This document shows positions 1-11,500 of a stretch of 64,000 bases of DNA, piece by piece; position 1 is the first letter of the stretch; each line of letters opens with the position of its first letter. A program made the translations under genes and the position numbers. This stretch comes from Ophthalmolycus amberensis. Taxonomy: Eukaryota; Chordata; Actinopteri; Perciformes; Zoarcidae. The notes under the pieces were generated by a model. It searched no databases and was not told where the DNA came from. It saw only the letters and a program-made list of their open reading frames with translations. The stretch spans positions 62,001 to 126,000 of the forward strand of contig JAFEUB010000733.1 of assembly GCA_024529925.1 (NCBI GenBank), written 5' to 3'.

Positions 1-458
1 ATTTTAATTTGGTTCCCAAATAATTGGGTGTTAACATGTGCAGGAAGCTAACGTTACATATTTAACGTTTGCATTAGCGCTCAATGCCTGCTAGCTGCTC
101 ATTGTAGCCTTAGCTAGTTAGCCATGGTTGACGCAAGCTAACTGTGGCTAACGATAACGTAGGTTTGAGACCACCGCTGCCAAAATACATAACGTTAGGT
201 GTTAGTAAATGACAACAGAGAAGCAATCAGCATAGGCTAACATAACGACATATGAGTCTGAACAGGTTAGAGCAAAACCACTTCGTTTCCGTTAGCAACC
301 CGTTGCTAATTGGTTAGCAGCTAGCTAAATAATCTAAACAAAAGATTGAGGTTCACGAAACTTTTTGTCAATGCGAGTCTTCGTCGACAAAGCGGAAACA
401 CACAACGTTGCAGGGTCGATAGGCAAATTAAAAAAAAAAAATCAAAGCTAATACTAAC
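1..458 (-). other. pbx2 intron 1 (partial)
   Basis: Sequence 3' of the first coding exon donor on the minus strand. It is rich in short GCTAAC/GTTAGC words, a motif that recurs in dispersed repeats across this window. No open frame of note. Confidence 0.6.
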
Positions 459-700
459 TTTGCTTGTGCCTCGTCCAAACTTTGGTCGGTGATGGTCATT
501 ATCTGCTGCAGTATGTCACCAATATCTCTGCGGTTTTCATGTCCGTTTTCTGTGCCCTCGAGGCCCGAGTCCCCCCCGTCGGACCGATGCTGGGAAGGTT
601 GATGAACCGAGTTAAGCGCATGCATCCCGGGGTGGCCGCTCACGCCGAGTCCCCGGCCGTTGGAGGGCCCGTTGCCCGTCAGAGGCTGCTGCTGCAACAT
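459..700 (-). CDS. pbx2: PBX homeobox protein, first coding exon (partial, runs off left edge)
   Basis: TALE-class homeodomain transcription factor that acts in the nucleus as a HOX/MEIS partner. Only the first coding exon is present: about 80 residues from MLQQQPLTGNG, ending in DIGDILQQIMTITDQSLDEA plus QAK, the invariant start of the PBC-A domain. The splice donor GTTAGT follows at 458, in phase 2. I chose the ATG at 698-700 because the same frame upstream offers only a GTG and no ATG before the divergent neighbour. The PBC remainder and homeodomain lie left of position 1. The family (PBX) is certain. The paralogue is inferred: gpsm3, rgl2 and phf1 nearby all have human counterparts close to PBX2 at 6p21.32, and QAK matches PBX2 rather than the QAR of PBX1. 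pbx4 or another PBX copy is the alternative. Confidence 0.8.
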
Positions 701-2047
701 CTTCAGCGACGCACAGTGGCGACGACTGCTGCCCAAACTGTGCTCACAGACAGTCAACACACGGGCATCGGAGCACAGAGCAGGGATCCCCTAGCGATCG
801 ACAGGAAAAGGTACAAGCCATGTCAACAACACGCTGCACAGCCGACAGTGAAGTAACACTGCTGGGTTAAATGTACCCACAACAGAACATCTGCACTCCC
901 CGCATTCTCACAAAGTAGAACTGTGAGTGTGTGTCATGGAACAATATGAATAAGATCAAACTAATTAAAATGGTGATTATGTGCTCTATTGTCATCCTAG
1001 TTACACGCATTAACAGCGACATAATAATTTGTTTTTTAATGTCTGGTATAACGTGACAGCTTCTCTCACTTGTCTGACTCTTAACTTCTCGTTTTAGCTT
1101 GCAAGTCAACAGGAAGTGTGCCAAAACCACATCAGTGTCAGAAGAGTACTGTGCGCCTGTTTCAACATGTTGCAGTCGGGTCTGTAATGAACAAATGAGC
1201 AGCAGTTAAAGCAGGAGCTGCTTTTAACAAAATACATCTCAAAACCTTTTCTTTGGACCATGTGCAGACGAACCAAAGTGCACCATGAGGGTTCCTTCTG
1301 CTTTTTTAACAGTCATATGTCACAATAGCATGGCTTGTCAGATGCGGGCCGAATAAATAAGGGTGGGCTGTGGTAAGAGGAACAGGAAGAGAAGAGTGCG
1401 AGAAGGTAGCAAGGCAGACAGAAAGGGCAAGAGCTTCTCACGTCAACACGTGAAAATCTTCATTGCTGCTTTTCTTCTTCTTCTTTATAAAGATATTATC
1501 AAGACAAGTGACAAGCCAAAAATGCTTTGCTCCGTCTGTGGTGACTTCGAGGGATGATGCTCTGAAGAGACAAAGTTTAAGAAATAAAGGTAAGAATGAA
1601 TTTACTTTTTTCTTCTGTATAGTATACGAGGCAACCTTTGTGGCAAAACAACACGAATCACGGTGAAACTTTAGGCAGACTATACAACAGAAATCAATCT
1701 GCGACAAGCGGTTGTCATCTCCGAACATGCTGTCACACACCTTTGTTGTCACGCAGTAAGTCAAAGAGGAATATATGATTTACTTTTGGATTTCCTGGCT
1801 AAAACATGTTAGAACCTGCCAAACTGGTTTCTCATATATTTCTTTGCAAGAGAGAGAAAAAAACCCACATGCTGCTCTCTAGCAGTTTTCATGTCTATTC
1901 CGAGTAACTTCAGGGTTGAGAAATGTAATGTTTTGAGTATTAACAATGGGGTGCTGCCAAGTATTTGACCTAAACCCTGTTTCTGTGTGGCTTCTTGTCA
2001 GAGGCTGACAGGGGGATTACCGGACCCGCACAGAGATCAAAGTTGAA
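701..2047. promoter_or_regulatory. Divergent promoter interval between pbx2 and gpsm3
   Basis: The two genes point away from each other and their start codons are 1.35 kb apart. The part next to pbx2 (about 540-860) is GC- and CpG-rich and would hold its 5' UTR. For gpsm3, a pyrimidine tract and AG at 2000-2001 precede the start exon, and a good donor (GTAAGA) lies at 1590, so a 5' noncoding exon ending at 1589 is plausible. No TATA box was identified with confidence. Shared regulation is inference from geometry only. Confidence 0.4.
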
Positions 2048-3710
2048 ATGGCTGAGGAGGGGCTGCTGGAGCGTCTCGTCATCACCGAGGAGGGAGACAT
2101 GGCCGAGAGCGTCGCCGAACGGGGGCCAGCGAGCGGTTCACTTGTCGCCGTGCAGAGCTGCGGCGCAGAGACGGCTCTGAAAAAGGAAGCGGAACACACA
2201 GGAGAGGACAAGAGCGGAGACGATGTGGCGAGAAAAGAAATGCGTTTTGAAGAGCAGGAAGGAGCGGAGAAGCAACGAACCAACGCAGAGCACGACCAGA
2301 CGGGGGAGGTTGTTGTGACTGGAGAGAAGGACGGACAGAACAGAGGTGGTGGTGAGAGTGGAGGGCAGACACATGAGATGATGAGGATTAGTAGGAAACC
2401 TGAGAAAGCCGGTGACACAGAGGATGAAAAGGCGACACAAAAAGACCCTCAAGTGGACATTAAGAGGTTAAATTCCTCCGAGCAACAACCTGAAGGGATA
2501 GCACACCAAGAAGAGGATCCAAAAAAGGTTTGTGGACTTATTTAGCTTTAGCTTTAGCATATGCCCTGAGATTACTGCTTGCACATGTAATCTACGAGAG
2601 AAACTATCTCGTAGTGGAAAAACAACAGGTAGGTTTCAGAGCATGTGGGAGTACGTAGGAGTCGGGTGAATTCTTCTGCTGTGCCAACAAACATTCCGTA
2701 CCACTCACTGACAAAACCTTTCCTCCCTCACTCACTCGCTCTTTTTTCTTTTTCTTCTTCTTGTTTTCGACCACCGACCCGCGTTTTTTTTCTCAGGCTC
2801 ACCGGTTAACTCCTGACTTCCCGGACGCCCTCTACGAGCTGCTGTGCACCCTTACGGAGGGGAGACGGCTCAATGACCAGCGCTGCTCCTTCCGGCTGGA
2901 GGGTGGGATGAGGAGGAGGAGGTGCCACTCCGAGCCCAACACCTCCATGCCGGCCAACAGAGGTGGGGGGACTATTTGAGAAGCTCTACTTTGTTTTCAG
3001 TGTGAAAGTGATGAAACTGCTGCAGCTGTTGCATTTGTTTCCGTGTAATGATGCTGACTCATGTTGATCAAGCTGAGACTGCATGAAAGCCCCTGCACTC
3101 GGTGACTCAAGAGTGTTTTGAAACGGCGTGTTTCCACTTCTCTCCGCGACCACAGACCACTTAAGGTCACCTTCCATCTGACCATCAAAGCTCTTTTGTC
3201 TCAATTCTCCGCAGTCGTGTTTTCCTCCATGACTTCACTGCAGAAAGAGGAGTTTTTCGAGCTGGTGGCCACCACTCAGGCTCGCCGCCTGGATGACCAG
3301 AGGGCGCAGCTCGAAAAGTCTCGTCCACCGAAACCGAAATCCAGAGGTTTCAGAGGCAGCATCAAGCAGCTGTCTTTCGTGAAAAGGCCCGCGCCTGCAC
3401 CAGCACCCGTCCCCGTGCCCAAAGAAGATCTGTACAATATGATTCTCACGACACAAGTAAGCAATCACAACTAGTCTGATTAAAGGTTTTACCATGACAC
3501 TAGGACTTGTTGTTTGCATGAAATGCATCATGTCAGGCATTCATTTCCTCACTTACCTTGCACCTGCAGGCCCAGGGCAGACTGGAGGATCAGCGCAGCA
3601 GGGCTCCTGGTCCCATGGACGATGAGGACTTCTTCTCCCTGCTCCTGAGGGTCCAGGGGGGACGCATGGACGAGCAGAGGACTGAACTACCGGGCATGCT
3701 GCAAACCTGA
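2048..3710 (+). CDS. gpsm3: G-protein signalling modulator 3-like, four GoLoco motifs
   Basis: Cytoplasmic guanine-nucleotide dissociation inhibitor that binds GDP-bound G-alpha-i. Exons: 2048-2527, 2797-2962, 3215-3456, 3570-3710; phases agree and give 342 aa. Residues 1-160 are an acidic, Glu/Gly-rich, probably disordered extension. GoLoco motifs, each with the (D/E/N)-(D/E)-Q-R core: about 166-186 (LNDQR), 227-248 (LDDQR), 287-305 (LEDQR) and 315-335 (MDEQR). The last three align with the three of human GPSM3, down to LLLRVQGG before the fourth. Human GPSM3 is about 160 aa; the long N-terminus and first GoLoco are extra. No TPR repeats precede the motifs, arguing against GPSM1/GPSM2, whose C-termini also carry four GoLocos. 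Next to pbx2, as in human. Confidence 0.85.
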
Positions 3711-4240
3711 TATGGAAAACAAGCAAAAAACCACGTGGGGCTACAGTGGGAGCAGTATTGTAGCGTTTTTAGTCTATTTTCTGTTAAAACAAGTTGTTTT
3801 TTTGTCGCTGACCCCGATGATGCTTTGTTTCAGGGGATTTGTTTCCCTCTTGATAGCGTTGGTCAGTGCAAAAAACAGTAATGTTTGCGCAACAGAGCTT
3901 TTAATGCAACTTAAGAGATGTTAACCATGAGATTGTTAAGTTTACGGCCAGTTAGTCTTTTCTTTCCTAGTAAATAGGATCAGCAGATATGCTTTCTTAT
4001 GTCGCAAAATGTTGTATTTTATTGAGTGTATGTGACGAGTGCTTGAATGATTTTGTGCGTGTTCCCGTTGTTAATGTGGAGGAGGCAGTCTACTGATCCC
4101 TATTGTTTCTCCTTGTTTGTACAGCAGACATTAAACACACCAGGGATGGTGTTCGGGAGATAATAGCTCCAAGGCCACACAGCGCTTGACTGTAAATGGA
4201 TGATTCTCCTCCAGAAAATAAACAAAATGTTTATCTGAAC
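3711..4240 (+). other. gpsm3 3' UTR
   Basis: Untranslated tail after the TGA at 3708-3710. The first good poly(A) signal is AATAAA at 4217-4222, so the transcript probably ends near 4240. There is no competing reading frame. Confidence 0.5.
4217..4222 (+). terminator. Candidate poly(A) signal of gpsm3
   Basis: Canonical AATAAA about 510 bases past the stop codon, the first on the plus strand in this interval. Confidence 0.5.
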
Positions 4241-6120
4241 CATTTGCATTCTATCCATTTCTTCAATTTGTCTCCGATGTTGTCAGGAGAGAAACCGATT
4301 GAACACGCTCTAATGATCCCCTCATTATGATTATTTTTACCTAGTCAGACACACAAGCCTGTAATCGCAAACATTTTAGCAGAGACACTAACGAGGACGT
4401 GTAAAACCTTCTTTTGTTTGTTTTTATCAGTAATCGTCATTCCCTTGCTCACAAGTCACATTCCCATAAACTTGGGATGGTGTCTAATCTTTAAAACATG
4501 AATCAAAACATTCATGTCGATAGACACAAGGTGGTATTGTTCCATTCATGCAGCAAAGATAAAGGTGTTCCTTTTTCCACAGAATGAATGGACTTCCTCA
4601 GTTTTGTCATTTGTATTGAAGGTTACGTCATTCCAAAGGCAAAGAGGAGATTTACACATTTAATGTGTTTTTATGGAGTATTAATATTTATTAGAGGACT
4701 CAATCAAAGACAGTTTGACTCATAAATATAGTATTAACTGTGAAGTTCACCATCAGTAACGCCGCTTTACAGTATTTGCTGCTATTAGAACAGTTACTCA
4801 GCTTGTTTTTAAAGGCCTGATGTAGTTAAATGCTGCATGCATGTGATAATCCAGCTCCTCCGATGTGTGTTTCGTCCTCTCAGCTCAGAGGAAAAGTTTT
4901 TGAGGAAGTCCTGGTCGGCCTGCATCAGTAAAGTTAGAGGTGACGAGAGGAAGCTGTGTCACTTCCTCAAACAGAGCACAATTATGTGATATGTGATAGC
5001 GATGTTTTGATCAACACTGCAGGTTGAGCTCCACGTTAAAAGGAGAAAACTAATTGTAAGTGATTAGAAGCACACAAATATTGTCTCCTAAAGGTAATGT
5101 ATTTTAGTTTAATCATAAGTAAATAGGGGAGATCGATTAACATATCGACTAACTAAAAGGTTAGACTTCACATGAAAGGTTAAAGGTTATGATGTATTTC
5201 CCGTTCTTGGTGACAGAGTCATTGTTCTCTCACGTAACCAGCTGTTTTCTCGGCCTAAGCTCCAAATGATCAAATGGTAGATAAACATTTCAAACGAAGA
5301 AGAGGAACAGAGGAGGAGAAGAAGAAATAAACCACACTAAAACAGGAAGAAACAACAACTATCCAGATTCTAGTTCCACTTTTAAGCTGGTAAGAGTTCA
5401 ACACCTCTGCCTACCAAGGTTGGGTCAATATACTGCATCATTTTTACGGTATTGACCAAGTCAACATGCGTTTGCTATTATTAATTTAATTTAAGATGGC
5501 TGACTGAGAGTTCACTCTAGTGTGGTGGTTTCAGGAGTGTTTAGGTCTGTGAAACCTTCACACTCTAACTTAACTGCAGAGGTTTGCTGTCTCTCCAAGC
5601 TGGATCGTTTCAGAGGCTTTTCCACCCAAGACGATGCAAAGGTAGAAAACACTGAAAATGTCTCATTTAGGGGTGGGGGTGAAAATGGTTAAATTAATAA
5701 AGTATTGGATATTGATACAGAAGAGCTATCCTGCCCCTATAGATCATATCGTATCAACTTATATTTCATAATGTTAATATTATATATGTTGCATTTATAA
5801 GAAGGCTACTTCTTGGTAAATGAAAACATTATTATTTATCTTTTAATATCACTCAGTCAGGACTTCAATTCTTTTATTTATTTATCTATTTTTGTATTTA
5901 TTTAAATGTTTATTTAGCTGTGTCCACTTTACATTTATGTACCTATTTTGCAGATACTCGTCTACATAATAATAGTACTGTCTATTCTTTAACCTTTAAC
6001 TTAATGTGTCCAGCTTTGTTGTCCTTGTTCCTAGCTGTTATCTCAATGTGTGTATAAGTACACTGAGTGCATTGAAAGATACCATGTTATGTGTTTAAAT
6101 ACTTGGCCATTAATATATTT
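4241..6120. other. Intergenic gpsm3-dnase2
   Basis: AT-rich interval with no supported gene. Contains a purine-rich stretch (5296-5350) and AT-rich low-complexity sequence (5690-5990). No splice-compatible frame with family similarity was found on either strand. Confidence 0.5.
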
Positions 6121-6129
6121 GTATTCATA

Positions 6130-6560
6130 TTTGTCTGTGTAGCCCCGCCCACCGAGTGATGCCATTGGTCAGTTGACTGAAACCAAGGACTCTTAAAGAA
6201 GGATAAGACGCGAGCGAAACGTTTACGGAGCATTTAAGTTTAACCTTCTTATATAACGTCTAAGAGTTCAACCATATTGTTTTGTCCGTCGATGTTTCGT
6301 ACATTTTAAACTTTTTATAGTAAAAACGTCTTCGTTTGTGAGTGTTGTTGAAGAAGCCAACGGTTGCGTGACGTCACTTCCTCATCCTACTGTCCCAGAA
6401 ATGGTCCCAGAAATGAGTTAAACAAGGATGTAGATGAAGATGAAACTTGCTCAGGAACTAACCTACAGCACGTCTTCAAGCAGAGATCAGGTTTATAATC
6501 TGTTGAGGACATGACTGAGGAAACACGCATTCAGCCAGAGGTGTGTATTAAATGGTTAAA
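6130..6560 (+). promoter_or_regulatory. Probable dnase2 promoter and 5' noncoding exon
   Basis: A GC box (CCCCGCCC) near 6143 and an inverted CCAAT (ATTGG) near 6164 lie 20 bases apart in otherwise AT-rich DNA, the usual core of a TATA-less housekeeping promoter. The dnase2 start codon sits immediately after a splice acceptor at 7338-7339, so a noncoding first exon must lie upstream. Candidate donors are AG/GTTTAT near 6490 and AG/GTGTGT near 6540. The exact exon cannot be fixed without RNA. Confidence 0.45.
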
Positions 6561-6764
6561 TGAAGCTTTACATGTCACTTTACCTTCCTTTAGTGTTATA
6601 AGCAGTTAGCAATAAGCTCAACGTGTAGTTTTACTTTTAGGTGTAACTTTAGGCTATAACGTCTACTGTGATTTATAGTTTAAAGTTCAATTTGAGCTTT
6701 CGTTCACTACATTTGCATCGGTTTTAACTGTGTTCACTAATAACCTTCCTGACTGAACCTGTGT

Positions 6765-7170
6765 TGAAATGTAGAAGTGCGTTTACTCAAGTAACGTACT
6801 GTACGTGTTTGAGGTATTTGTACTTTGAGTATTTCCATTGTATGCAACTTCAAACGAAGGGGAAATATTGTACTTTTTACCCCACTACATTTATATATCT
6901 TTAGTTACTTTACATTATCAATACAAAATACAAACAAACAGATGAATCCAGATGTATTATTTGAGAATAAGCCTCCCAGTAGTGTATACAATAGTAATAG
7001 ATTACTCTGCTTTTACCAGCTGCAACATTAATGTGGCGATTGCATATGACTGCATCAATGATTATAATGCAAATATAAGATATAGATTCATTATTCTGAA
7101 ATGAGTCATTGTGTACGATGAGTACTTTTACTTTACTTGGTACTTTAAGTAGCCTACTTTAGCTGCTGTT
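6765..7170. repeat. Dispersed MITE-like repeat copy (TACTTT-rich family)
   Basis: Carries the phrases TATTGTACTTTTTACCCC and TTAGTTACTTTAC, shared with 30690-30870, and is related in inverse orientation to the intact element at 42970-43407. The outer terminal repeats are not recognisable here, so it is a decayed copy. Confidence 0.55.
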
Positions 7171-7245
7171 ACTTTTGTAACATCTCTTTCATTAAGACAA
7201 TTGTGAATTCTTTAATCACTAAAGCAATTTTATGCATAAATGGCG

Positions 7246-7247
<2 letters not shown>

Positions 7248-7291
<44 letters not shown>
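7248..7291. repeat. (TA)n microsatellite
   Basis: About 22 TA units, 50 bases upstream of the first dnase2 coding exon. Confidence 0.9.
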
Positions 7292-7300
<9 letters not shown>

Positions 7301-7339
7301 ATATGTAATGATTAATATAAGTCTGTCTCTTCTTCTCAG

Positions 7340-8480
7340 ATGCTTCTGTTCCTGTCAGTGCTGATCTTCTGTGTGCCACTAGGGGGCGATACCTCACCAA
7401 TCACCTGCTACAACGACCAAGGAGATGCTGTTGATTGGTAATTCATTGACAGTAGTCCTGGACAAAGCCATCTTTTATAAATACACTTTATGCTTTGTTT
7501 ATTTTTAGCCCTGTTAGGTGACTCAAGAAAGCCTCGTAGGAAGTTGAAACAATACTTTGCAAACCAGTGTCGTGTGAAGCTCATTTAAAGCTTTCCAAAT
7601 GTCTTCCTCGGATGCACTCACTGTCTCATTCTCTGTGTTAGGTTCTACATGTACAAGCTGCCTAAAGAACATAAAAAATCTCCCCATCAGGGTGAGATGT
7701 ATTTACTGCTGGAAAGGGGGAGTGAAGGATGGACTAAAGGGAAGGAGACAGTGAACGACACCACGGGGGCTCTGGGCAGAACAGTCGGACAACTGTACTC
7801 ACAAGGACAGGTGTGTTCCCACCAGGTGTCTTCTTCATCTGTAACAAAAGTGGAACAAATACTGAAACTAAACGTAGTGAGCTCAGTTTGGTTTTACAGA
7901 GAATTGGAGTTAATTGTCTGGGAAGTCACCCAGGTGGAAGTCAGCGTCCTTCTCCATGTGATACAGAGTTATTATAATTTTCATTTCCTTATTATTCACG
8001 TTTCAAATACATGCATGATTCATGCGAAATGGCCATCTCAAAGTCATAATTTTCTTTTTATGACAGACAGGACCCTAAAAATGCAAATTATATCCTTAAA
8101 ACATACAGATGATCTATCTGAATCCTCATTAGCTTTTGCCATAGTGGTTGTAAATCTTCCTGCTGCATTAATAATACATTTATTTGCCCTTTTCTTTAAT
8201 GTCCACACTATCTTCCAGACATCAGCTGATTTTATTTTGTTTTGCCTGCTTCTGCTGTTTCACTACAGACTTCTCATTTTCTAAAAATACTATGCAAAAA
8301 TAATATGCAGCAGTAAGCCTTTTAAAAAAAAAAAAAAGTCTGCTTTGACAACTTGACATATTATATCAGATTAAGAAATGGGAACTGAAAGTTACTTGTT
8401 GACTGTCTCTGAACAGCTGTGGGTACGATAATATAGTTGTTTCAGCAGCATCACATCAACTTAACTGTGTTTTTCAGTTA

Positions 8481-8534
<54 letters not shown>

Positions 8535-11500
8535 CTTGTGTTCGGTACGTGCCCAAGAACACTGTTTTTAATATCAGTGAACCTCTCTCCTCTTCACAGA
8601 ACACAGAGGTAGCGTACATCCTTTACAATGACCAGAGGCCAGCTGAGGACGTTGGTAATGGATGGCTTGGCAACAGCAAGGGGGGGCACACAAAAGGTGA
8701 ACACCACAGCAGTCCAGCTCCAGTACCTGCATAGCCCAGATAGGCTTCCAGAGATTTGGCTTTGTACTCAAAATCAGCAGATATGTGCAAGTTTGTACTT
8801 TGTCATTTTTGATTTTACACAATTTATACAAAGTCTATTGCAACACTGTATGAAACAAAATATTTCATAAATCAAGCTTCATTATACACCTTGTATTCCA
8901 TATATCCACACATGGAAATACATATAAAACAAATGTTAATCCTATTTACGTAAAAGAGACTCATAAGAGTCGCCAAAAATACCAAAACAAAGCTACTGAA
9001 ATTCAGAGACTTGGTTGATTTTAAAACAGCACAAGTCATGTTTAAGGCCAAACTAATTACGGACTGAAAGTATCCAAAAGTAAATTATATTTTTATCATA
9101 GCATGTATAAAATGACAACGTGACAGAGATGAGCTGGTACTGATGAAGAATAGTCACCTGAATATTCAGCTCCTCTGTTTAGAGATCAACTAGATCAAAT
9201 GAGCACAGTTGATTTAGTTTTGACTCTCGCCATCTGGAGGGGAAACCTTGATGCTTGTTGCTGACAGTCTTCATGTCTCTGTTTCCTCAGGTGTTGTCCT
9301 GCTGGATAAAAATCAGGGCTTCTGGTTGGTCCACAGCACGCCTCACTTCCCTCCTGTACGTCAGGCAGGACAGTATTACTACCCCAGCACCGGTGTGGTC
9401 AACGGGCAAAACTTTATCTGCGTTACCTACCCGCTCGACCGCTTCCAGACCATCGGTAAGACTGGAGTCCTGCAGTGAGGCTGTACAGCACAGAGCTGTT
9501 ATAAAAATACACAGATGACGATGATGAAGGTATTAGATCACAATTGCAATATGAGACCCGGGAGCTGATAACGATTCATTCCCTGCCTTCTGACTGCTAT
9601 TATATATGAGGGAATGAATATACTTTAATTCAGTAGGAATTCCTTTTAAAACTCATATTTATATTGGTAAAAAAGGTAATATTTTGCTAAATAGACAATA
9701 GCAGTAGCTTCTAAAATGCGGTTATTTTGTGCCCGTTAGGTATTGATGCTATCAGCTTTCTCGAGAACCGCTCATCCAAACGACTTCACACTCGACACTG
9801 CGCTTCCTTGGGTCCTGACCAAGACACCCACCAAGACTGAAGTCGATGGGATGAACGGTTGTCGAGAAAATTGAAGGACAGACATACATAAATACAGAGA
9901 CTCCTTCCATTTGAGTTAGATTTAAATTACAAGTTATCATATCAGCCAATCGTGTAATCCCCTGCCAATGTAATGGCGCTTCTTCAGGGAAGACAAAGTC
10001 TATTAAACCTATAATGACATGTATTACATGTATCAGAGTTTCCCTGATGTTACTCTGCCTTAAAGAGCTGCTTAGTGAAAACAGGTTTCAGCACGTTTCA
10101 GGTGAGTCTTAGTTTCCCATTAAGGTGTAAATGCTGTTTCTAAGGCTGAAACCATCAATAATTCTCATGCGGTCTCATCTTGAAAGGGATTTCTTCGGTC
10201 GTTATTGTCTCGTCCCCCCCAGTACTTCATAATCCTGTCAGGTTTTTGACACGACTACAACAAGATCATGCAGATCCCAGATAATCAGCATAAACTGGGA
10301 TCATCACCATGTCACCGCGCTGACTGACTCAGAAGTTCGCCCAGTTGCTATGGCAGTGCCCGGGGTAATGTTATTAGATTGAGGCGTGTTACCATAGAGA
10401 TGCTGGGCTTCACACTGCGGCATGCGGTCGCTCCATCAGAGGCTCTCTCGTGAGTCTCTGGGATGCTCAGAGTGAGGCGTGTGTCCGGGCGAACGACGAC
10501 ACCCAGCGATGTCAAGCACAGGAAGGTGTCCTGTTTCATTTTAGCGCACCTTGAAAGTGCACATTAATGAGAGGAAACTGAGATTGGACACTTCTGTAAC
10601 GAGTTCATAAATAACCTAGGTTATTCAATTTGTGGAGACGTTGTCAGAAATATATGCTTGTTTATGTTTAAATTAACTCAACTATTGATGTTTCATGCAT
10701 GGAGTTATTGCTGAAACAGAAAGCCGATTAATGGAACAGTCAATTTAATATAAACTGAATCGACAACTATTTTAATGTTTGATTAAAAGTAATTTACGAG
10801 GCAACAAGAGTCTTAAGACACGCTTCTGTGAGGCTTAAATTTGGCTTAACGCTGCGTCAGCACGCTGACATGCTCACAGTGACGATGCTAACGTGCTGAC
10901 ATTTAGCAGTTATAATATTTACCACGTTCGCCATCTTAGCTTAGCGTGTTAGCATGCTAACATTGGCTAATTAATGATGGGATTGTCATCAGTTTTGCAG
11001 ATGTTTGGTTACAAACCAAAGTATTGAATCCATGGAAAATGTGACCTCATGATGGTGCGAGATGAAAAGTCGATGGATTACCGACATTATTACAATTAAC
11101 CCGAATGGGGACAATAGTTGGAAAGATATTTCACTACAAAACAAAAATGTCAAACCATGGTGTCGCAAAATGAAAAGTCATTTTTAAAGTTTGAAGACGT
11201 CGCCTTGGACTACGAGATGTTGTGATGGTCATTTTTCACCATTTACTGACATGTTGTAGACTAAGTGGTGAATCAGTTAAGCAGAAAGGAATGGAGCGCT
11301 TAATCAATAATGAAAGTAATTGTCAGTTGCAGTCCCAATGGAGCTCCTTGAGAGACAGTAAGCTGAAGTGCATAATGTGTTTGTGTTAGAATCAGAGTTA
11401 AGTGTGTCGTGTTGTATGTGTAGCAGTTGTGTACTATTTAATAGTTTGATACAGGCCAATAAAGGAACAATTTACATATTGTATACGTACATAAAGGAAG

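Noticed and set aside
2017..2452. Minus-strand frames of 96-133 codons opposite the first gpsm3 exon
   Set aside because: Shadows of the Glu-rich coding exon on the other strand.
8483..8734. Frame starting with repeated Cys-Val
   Set aside because: It is the GT array joined to dnase2 exon 3; the true exon begins after the acceptor at 8598-8599.
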